Positions 7,743 to 12,221 of a DNA stretch of 12,221 nt are shown here, piece by piece. This stretch comes from Chromatiales bacterium. GTDB lineage: Bacteria > Pseudomonadota > Gammaproteobacteria > UBA6429. The translations under genes and the position numbers were made by a program. Location: positions 1 through 12,221 of the forward strand of contig JALTJN010000427.1 of assembly GCA_027076405.1 (NCBI GenBank). The letters run 5' to 3'. The number at the start of each line of letters is the position of its first letter. The stretch's first letter is position 1. Under the pieces are notes generated by a model. It had not been told where the DNA came from. It was given only the letters and a program-made list of their open reading frames with translations, and made no database searches.

Positions 7743-9059
7743 CTATCTCTTTATTAATTTAAAAATATCTTTAGTTGCTATGTCGAAGAAGTCATCTATA
7801 TCTATCTTATGTTTTTTCATATTATCAAGTGCACTTTGTCGATCGCTCTTCATAGTCAAGATTTGATCTAATTGTAACAATACATTTTCGATAGTCGTAT
7901 TTCTTAAATCTACAACTGTAGATTCCATTTCCACCATACCCATAACACCTATAAACTTATCACTATATGAATGGCATAAAGTTGGTATGCCTTGAGAAAT
8001 CGCGCCAATACAAGCATGCATTCGAGCACCTAAAAAAATATCACATTCACCAATAATCCCTTTAAGTACTCTTGGATCTACATACTCCTCTAAGTTAAAA
8101 ATGCGAGATTTCATTCGGTTACTATACCGATCACACAAAGTAGCGATTGCATTCACATCTGTCTTTTCAGCAACTAAGTGCTGCTTTGCTGTACCAACCA
8201 CATGAGGCACTAATAACAAAAGTGCATCGCTAGAATCCAGTACCCACTCAACGATACTATGAACCATCTCCTGATACTCAAAGTTAAGACCAAATGATTT
8301 GTCACCAAAATACAACAAGCCACTTACATTTAAACCAATAACCTTTTTTGTATTGCTTTCCTTATTAAACAAATCAAACTTGCTGCTAATAGTTTCCATA
8401 CTAAAAACAATGTCAGGGCTTTCAATAAACTGGGATTTTTCAACACGTGGGGCAAGAGCAGATACTAATGATTTTCCATGCGCATCCCTACAGCTAATAA
8501 GTCTAGTGTTCTCGAAAATAAATCTAGCGGAATTAACATGTTTCGGAGATGTAAATGGACCGTATGACTGTGGCAGCAAATATAGAGGGACCTGAAAAAA
8601 AATCGCAATCATCTTGACCCTGGCGATTGAATCAAAAACCTCCCCCCCATAAATAGAAGTAAATGAATCGCCTCCTGAAATATCCAATACTGCATCAACC
8701 TCATCTAATGCAGCGAATAGCCGAAAACGACGAATTAATTTTGCACGTATAAAACCAGGTACTTTAGCAAGAAACGGGGCAATTAGACGAAGCAGCTTAA
8801 GCCCTTGAGTTTCAAGCAAACTTGATGATTGATGAAAAAATATTGTACGAAGAACAATTGTTCGCCCTTCTACATCCACAACTAATTTTTCTTGTTTCCC
8901 AGAATTATGTTGAATAAGTATCTCAATATCAGGGATTCGTTTAACAAGATTAGTAATTGCAGAATATCCAAGCGCAGTTACACCGCCGTTTCCTGAGTCT
9001 AACGGACACCCGACCAGAAGCACTTTTAACTTTTCTTTTGTGGAATTATTTTTATACAT
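7743..9059 (-). CDS. Polysaccharide pyruvyl transferase family protein (WcaK/AmsJ/CsaB-like)
   Basis: The 438-residue protein matches the layout of PF04230: LLVGCPLDSGNGG near residues 14-26 (N-terminal Gly-rich loop), ISGGDSF (127-133), LLPQSYGPF (161-169), CRDAHG (190-195), SPDIVFS (214-220), and GARMHACIGAISQGIP (344-359) followed by CHSYSDKF (362-369), the hallmark G-x-R-x-H and Y-x-x-K region. Members add a pyruvate ketal from phosphoenolpyruvate to sugars in the cytosol, giving the polymer negative charge, although some members have untested activities. The gene follows the flippase gene after 56 nt and precedes the iron-sulfur protein gene by 86 nt. A G7 run (plus-strand C7, 8642-8648) lies inside codons 137-140 and could slip. 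The ATG at 9059 has a poor ribosome site, and an out-of-frame ATG lies 7 nt upstream (9066). Confidence 0.87.
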   Translation of the reverse strand: MYKNNSTKEKLKVLLVGCPLDSGNGGVTALGYSAITNLVKRIPDIEILIQHNSGKQEKLVVDVEGRTIVLRTIFFHQSSSLLETQGLKLLRLIAPFLAKVPGFIRAKLIRRFRLFAALDEVDAVLDISGGDSFTSIYGGEVFDSIARVKMIAIFFQVPLYLLPQSYGPFTSPKHVNSARFIFENTRLISCRDAHGKSLVSALAPRVEKSQFIESPDIVFSMETISSKFDLFNKESNTKKVIGLNVSGLLYFGDKSFGLNFEYQEMVHSIVEWVLDSSDALLLLVPHVVGTAKQHLVAEKTDVNAIATLCDRYSNRMKSRIFNLEEYVDPRVLKGIIGECDIFLGARMHACIGAISQGIPTLCHSYSDKFIGVMGMVEMESTVVDLRNTTIENVLLQLDQILTMKSDRQSALDNMKKHKIDIDDFFDIATKDIFKLIKR

Positions 9060-9078
9060 TTTTCATTTCACAATTAAG

Positions 9079-9111
9079 GTAAAAACCATTATCGACGTAA
9101 GTAACAACCAT
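9079..9111. repeat. Pair of 11-bp direct repeats, 22 bp apart, between flippase and pyruvyl transferase genes
   Basis: Plus strand GTAAAAACCAT (9079-9089) and GTAACAACCAT (9101-9111) differ at one base and are spaced 22 bp, about two helical turns. Function unknown; chance is possible in AT-rich spacer DNA. Confidence 0.35.
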
Positions 9112-9115
9112 CTAA

Positions 9116-10513
9116 CTACCCTTTATTTAATGCATTCAAACATCGAAAAACATGCATAACTGAGTAGCCGATCATAAATAACACAAATAACAATAATGTT
9201 ACCTGCAAACCATAAGCAAGCAACAGTTCTATCGTAATATAAACAAGGAAAGAATATAAAATAAGCCACATTGTAGGGCGCAACCAAATAGAATAGCGAC
9301 ATTTCATGGAACTACATATGGAGTACGATATCGATATCATAGCTAATAATTCACCAATAATTCCTGTGGCAGCAATCCAATACAATTCTGTATCTTTAAT
9401 TGCTAATATCAAACTAATTGCCAATGCAACTTGCCTTAATATGTTCGAAAACATTACAAACTTGGTTGCACCAAGAGCAACACATAATGTATTTGGTACC
9501 TGCCTAAATAATCTAACAAAGAAAACAACTGCTATGACCTTTACTATTGTTGATACTTCAATAAATTTGTCGCCATATATAATCTCGATTATCTCGCTAG
9601 AATATGCCAAGAAAACAAAAATCACAGGCATTGAAAGCCATACAATCAACTGGTTCATTAATTGCAAACGCTTAAATAGAACCTTTTTGTTATCACGCAT
9701 GTTAGACAAATCAGGTAGCATGATTTGAGTTAATATCCCAGCAATATTGTTAGGAATGAATGTCGCAAAAGCAAATGCCACAGAGAATAGTCCAAGTTCA
9801 TGTTTCGAATAATATTGAGAAACAACCAGCTTATCTCCTTGTAACGTTAGCACTAAAAGAGCACTGCTTAATGTTAAGGGCCACCCAAACTTTATAATCT
9901 TTTTTGTTAACGCCTTATCCCAAGCAAATCTCATTGGCGTATCAGCCAACATATGAGAAACAATTAAGCTAACTGATACCGCGGCAATAGACAGATATAC
10001 AAATGCTCTATAATCAGAAAAATAAATTGCTAACGGGTACACAAGAATAATAGTTATAAGCTCAGGACTTATCTGATAAACAGCCAAAGGGACAAAGTTC
10101 ATATTACGCTGTTTTGTGATGTAGTGACGATGCTCCAACCCTTTCAAAAAAGGAAGAATAGCTAATAGCGCAAACTCGTTTGCTGCTTCTGGTACACCAA
10201 AAAAAACGGCAAATTCATAATGAAAAGTTAATATTAATGTGGAAATGATAACTCCACGAGCAAATAACAAAGTTTGTGCCACAGCACCAAAACTTTCCTC
10301 GCTTCCTTTATTATCCTGAATTAATATCTTATCAATACCTATTTCAGTTATTGCTGCAAGAATACCTGTTGTGATCCAGAATGTAGCAGCCACACCAAAA
10401 TCAGCAGGTAACAGCAATCGCGCGAGTATTGCCATACGTAAAAATATCAACACAGCATTAGTCATCTTTGCCATGCCAATAACAAAAATGGAATGATTAA
10501 ATTTATTTTTCAT
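9116..10513 (-). CDS. wzx: Oligosaccharide flippase (Wzx, MOP superfamily)
   Basis: This very hydrophobic 465-residue protein has many membrane helices spread over its length, consistent with the 12-14 usual for Wzx. The N-terminus, with LRMAILARLLLPADFGVAATFW and then EIGIDKILIQ, is the pattern of the polysaccharide-synthesis family of the MOP exporters (PF01943/PF13440). Later KKIIKFGWPLTLSSALLVL and GDKLVVSQYYSKHELGLFSVAF mark the start of the second half. It would flip undecaprenyl-diphosphate-linked repeat units to the periplasmic face for Wzy. The start is ATG 10513 with only a weak upstream purine stretch. It sits 38 nt after a glycosyltransferase gene. Family call strong; the glycan it carries cannot be deduced. 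Confidence 0.9.
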   Translation of the reverse strand: MKNKFNHSIFVIGMAKMTNAVLIFLRMAILARLLLPADFGVAATFWITTGILAAITEIGIDKILIQDNKGSEESFGAVAQTLLFARGVIISTLILTFHYEFAVFFGVPEAANEFALLAILPFLKGLEHRHYITKQRNMNFVPLAVYQISPELITIILVYPLAIYFSDYRAFVYLSIAAVSVSLIVSHMLADTPMRFAWDKALTKKIIKFGWPLTLSSALLVLTLQGDKLVVSQYYSKHELGLFSVAFAFATFIPNNIAGILTQIMLPDLSNMRDNKKVLFKRLQLMNQLIVWLSMPVIFVFLAYSSEIIEIIYGDKFIEVSTIVKVIAVVFFVRLFRQVPNTLCVALGATKFVMFSNILRQVALAISLILAIKDTELYWIAATGIIGELLAMISISYSICSSMKCRYSIWLRPTMWLILYSFLVYITIELLLAYGLQVTLLLFVLFMIGYSVMHVFRCLNALNKG

Positions 10514-10551
10514 ATATCTTTAAGAGTGGCTAAAAGCTGTATTTAATTGCA

Positions 10552-11652
10552 TTACGCTTTATCCGCAAGCCTAGTATTTTGACTGTTTCTCCAAACTCTA
10601 CGGAGATCGCCTTTTGAAAGAAAATACTTCACACCAACTAAAACCATAGCCTGCCAAATCGTAGCCAATATTATAATTGGTATTTTCCGTAAACTACGGC
10701 TCTTTCCACTAACAGTAAATTGATTAATACGTAATGTAAGAGTGCTCCATGGCACCAATGACGACTTCTCATCTTTTATCTTTATCATCATTTCGGCCTG
10801 AAGCCAATTTGGATCTGAAGCATATTTTTCCTTCAAACTATTCATTGGGTCAATCCCGCGGTCATTCATGGATGTTAGTTCCGTATCGAGGTGATCGCGA
10901 ATTACATGTCCGATATAGCGCCTACAATGATTAAAATACAGTAAACGAATATCACGGTATGCCTCAAAAATAAACGTAGCTCCAGGTGGGTTTATAACAC
11001 GTTCGTGTATTAGAACTTTTGATGAAAAACAATCTGTTTTAGCAATAGTGGTGAGTATTCCATCTATATTTAATAGGTAAGCGGGCAACCACAATCGCTT
11101 AAGAAAACTTTTCCTACCACACATCAAGCCACCAGTAACTGCCGACATACGAACTTCTTGCTCTAGTTTCGTAATATAATTTGAACATTTATCTAGTAAA
11201 GTCTGTTTTACCTGAATAGCTGTATCTTTAATTGCAGTACTACTACTAATTACTGCTTCAGGATTATCTTCAAGTGATTTAACAATTAACTCACAGGTGA
11301 CTTTATTGTTGATTAAAATATCTGCATCCACCATAAAGAGATATGTTGCATCATCTTTAGTATACTCATGTACAAACCGATTCCATGTAGTTGCTTTGTC
11401 GCCTAGCTCATATTCAATTACGTCTGATTCCAATACAATACATGTAGATAGTGGACGTAATTCATGCAATGCTTTTCTCGCTACATTCGCAGTATTATCT
11501 GTACACCCATTCGCAAAGACTGAAACGTTTATATAATCTATTTGAATTTCCTTACTATAAAATAAGGTTTGTGAAAATAGTGACTTTATCGTCAGCTTAA
11601 TTGACGATTGTTCATCGTTGGCTATTATTGCAAAATATATTTTAATTCCCAT
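10552..11652 (-). CDS. Glycosyltransferase family 2
   Basis: From the ATG at 11652 the protein has 366 residues. The GT-A fold shows as IYFAIIANDEQ (5-15, first strand), FANGCTDNT (46-54), KATTWNRFV (86-94), MVDADI (107-112, the DxD metal and nucleotide-diphosphate site) and TGGLMCGR (173-180). A basic, Tyr-rich region (EAYRDIRLLYFNHCRRYIG) and a C-terminal hydrophobic helix follow, suggesting membrane association. The frame also opens at TTG 11667, but TTG lacks a ribosome site and the ATG has AGGCGG a few bases upstream, so I prefer ATG. It likely acts early in repeat-unit assembly, ahead of the flippase gene. Donor and acceptor unknown. Confidence 0.88.
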   Translation of the reverse strand: MGIKIYFAIIANDEQSSIKLTIKSLFSQTLFYSKEIQIDYINVSVFANGCTDNTANVARKALHELRPLSTCIVLESDVIEYELGDKATTWNRFVHEYTKDDATYLFMVDADILINNKVTCELIVKSLEDNPEAVISSSTAIKDTAIQVKQTLLDKCSNYITKLEQEVRMSAVTGGLMCGRKSFLKRLWLPAYLLNIDGILTTIAKTDCFSSKVLIHERVINPPGATFIFEAYRDIRLLYFNHCRRYIGHVIRDHLDTELTSMNDRGIDPMNSLKEKYASDPNWLQAEMMIKIKDEKSSLVPWSTLTLRINQFTVSGKSRSLRKIPIIILATIWQAMVLVGVKYFLSKGDLRRVWRNSQNTRLADKA

Positions 11653-11711
11653 TTGCCCGCCTAACAATCAAGATAACATTAGAAGTCATAATTAAGTATC
11701 GCATTAAAATC

Positions 11712-11725
11712 TCAGTATTTACTGA
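11712..11725. repeat. Short palindrome after the dehydrogenase gene
   Basis: TCAGTATTTACTGA has two 6-bp inverted arms around TT. It lies in an AT-rich spacer of 96 nt between the dehydrogenase stop and the next ATG. On the transcribed strand it is followed by GATTTTAA, so it is at best a very weak terminator; an operator-like site is the alternative. Confidence 0.35.
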
Positions 11726-11748
11726 TATTCTATTTAATATTCTTTTCA

Positions 11749-12221
11749 TTAGCGTCTACCAATTCCGCGATACAGAATATTTTCTTTAGCTAGTAATCCA
11801 CTATCTAAACAATTTCGACCATCTATAACCACTTTCACGCCAAGTTCATTAAGTTTGAACCCTTTAAGCTCATCTATACAGTTATCATGATCAGTAATTA
11901 TGAATATTGCTTTAGAGTCTTTTAACGTTTCTTTTAATGTGTCCGTTGTATTTTCAGTACTAATCCAGCTATCATAAACACTTAACTCAGCACCTTTATC
12001 CTCAAGCAATTTTCTTATCTCGAAAAATGGAGATTCTCTCGAATCATCAACATTCTTTTTATATGCAACACCAAGAATTGCTATTTTTGTCCCTTTTATA
12101 GGCAGGCTTTTTTCGTTTAGTGCGTCTTGTAAAAGTGACACTGCATAACTAGGCATACCATTGTTTGTATTACGTGCTAATTGAATGATTTCTGGCATGT
12201 AGCCAGCTTTTTTAGCCGCAT
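11749..12221 (-). CDS. UDP-sugar 6-dehydrogenase, C-terminal part (cut by right edge)
   Basis: The open frame enters from the right edge (first readable residues AAKKAGYMPEIIQ) and ends at TAA 11751-11749, giving about 157 residues. It holds the end of the central helical domain and the UDP-binding C-terminal domain (PF03720), marked by KIAILGVAYKKNVDDSRESP, with the Lys and Arg-Glu-Ser-Pro of nucleotide-sugar dehydrogenases, then SVYDSWI and VVIDGRNCLD. These enzymes oxidise C6 of UDP-glucose, UDP-GlcNAc or UDP-ManNAc to the uronate with two NAD+. The DDSRESP and DGRN forms resemble the UDP-GlcNAc/ManNAc (WbpA/WecC) branch, but the Rossmann domain and catalytic Cys are outside the window, so the substrate stays open. 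The ATG at 12198 is internal, not the start. It supplies an acidic sugar for the polymer built by the downstream genes. Confidence 0.9.
   Translation of the reverse strand, partial: AAKKAGYMPEIIQLARNTNNGMPSYAVSLLQDALNEKSLPIKGTKIAILGVAYKKNVDDSRESPFFEIRKLLEDKGAELSVYDSWISTENTTDTLKETLKDSKAIFIITDHDNCIDELKGFKLNELGVKVVIDGRNCLDSGLLAKENILYRGIGRR

Noticed and set aside
9306..9728. Plus-strand open frame of 140 codons opposite the flippase gene
   Set aside because: It is antisense to a well-supported membrane protein gene, has no recognisable motifs and no ribosome site. The other plus-strand frames in the window are shorter and equally unsupported.
11712..11725. Intrinsic terminator after the dehydrogenase gene
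   Set aside because: The arms are AT-rich with a 2-nt loop and no proper T-run, and the next genes continue on the same strand.
1..12221. Defence system, prophage, insertion sequence, CRISPR or tRNA signals
   Set aside because: None found; all space is taken by polysaccharide genes and short spacers.

Overview
The window is the interior of a Wzx/Wzy-type surface or exopolysaccharide biosynthesis locus. Every supported gene lies on the minus strand, so transcription runs from the right edge (12221) to the left edge (1). The DNA is AT-rich and tightly packed, and many proteins resemble families common in Gammaproteobacteria. A marine or aquatic gammaproteobacterium is my guess, but no taxonomic marker is present. 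Both edge genes are cut by the window, so the operon extends in both directions. I see no RNA gene, transposase, CRISPR array or clear promoter inside, and no gene-free stretch is longer than about 100 bases.

In transcription order the genes are: the C-terminal part of a UDP-sugar 6-dehydrogenase (11749-12221), a GT2 glycosyltransferase (10552-11652), a Wzx-like flippase (9116-10513), a polysaccharide pyruvyl transferase family protein (7743-9059), an iron-sulfur FrhB/FdhB family flavoprotein (6433-7656), a class I SAM methyltransferase (5683-6333), a Wzy/ligase-like polymerase (4283-5650), an exported protein resembling a clan GH-A glycoside hydrolase (2608-4272), an acyltransferase-3 membrane protein (1751-2599), a rhamnosyltransferase-like GT2 (667-1674), and the N-terminal part of another GT2 (1-667, GTG start overlapping the previous stop).

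Together these suggest an acidic heteropolysaccharide. The dehydrogenase would supply a uronic acid. The glycosyltransferases would build the lipid-linked repeat unit. The pyruvyl transferase, methyltransferase, acyltransferase and perhaps the iron-sulfur protein would decorate it. Wzx would flip it, Wzy would polymerise it, and the exported hydrolase-like protein could trim or process the polymer outside the cytoplasmic membrane.

The most notable local feature is a 14-bp tandem duplication at the 3' end of the acyltransferase gene (1750-1772). It appears to frameshift and shorten the protein. Removing one copy restores a 302-codon frame that ends 2 nt before the next start codon. Other points of interest are the iron-sulfur FrhB-like protein next to the pyruvyl transferase, the uncharacterised hydrolase-like protein, G7 and A8 homopolymers inside coding sequences, and small intergenic repeats and hairpins. 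The general architecture (a Wzx/Wzy locus) is a known type.
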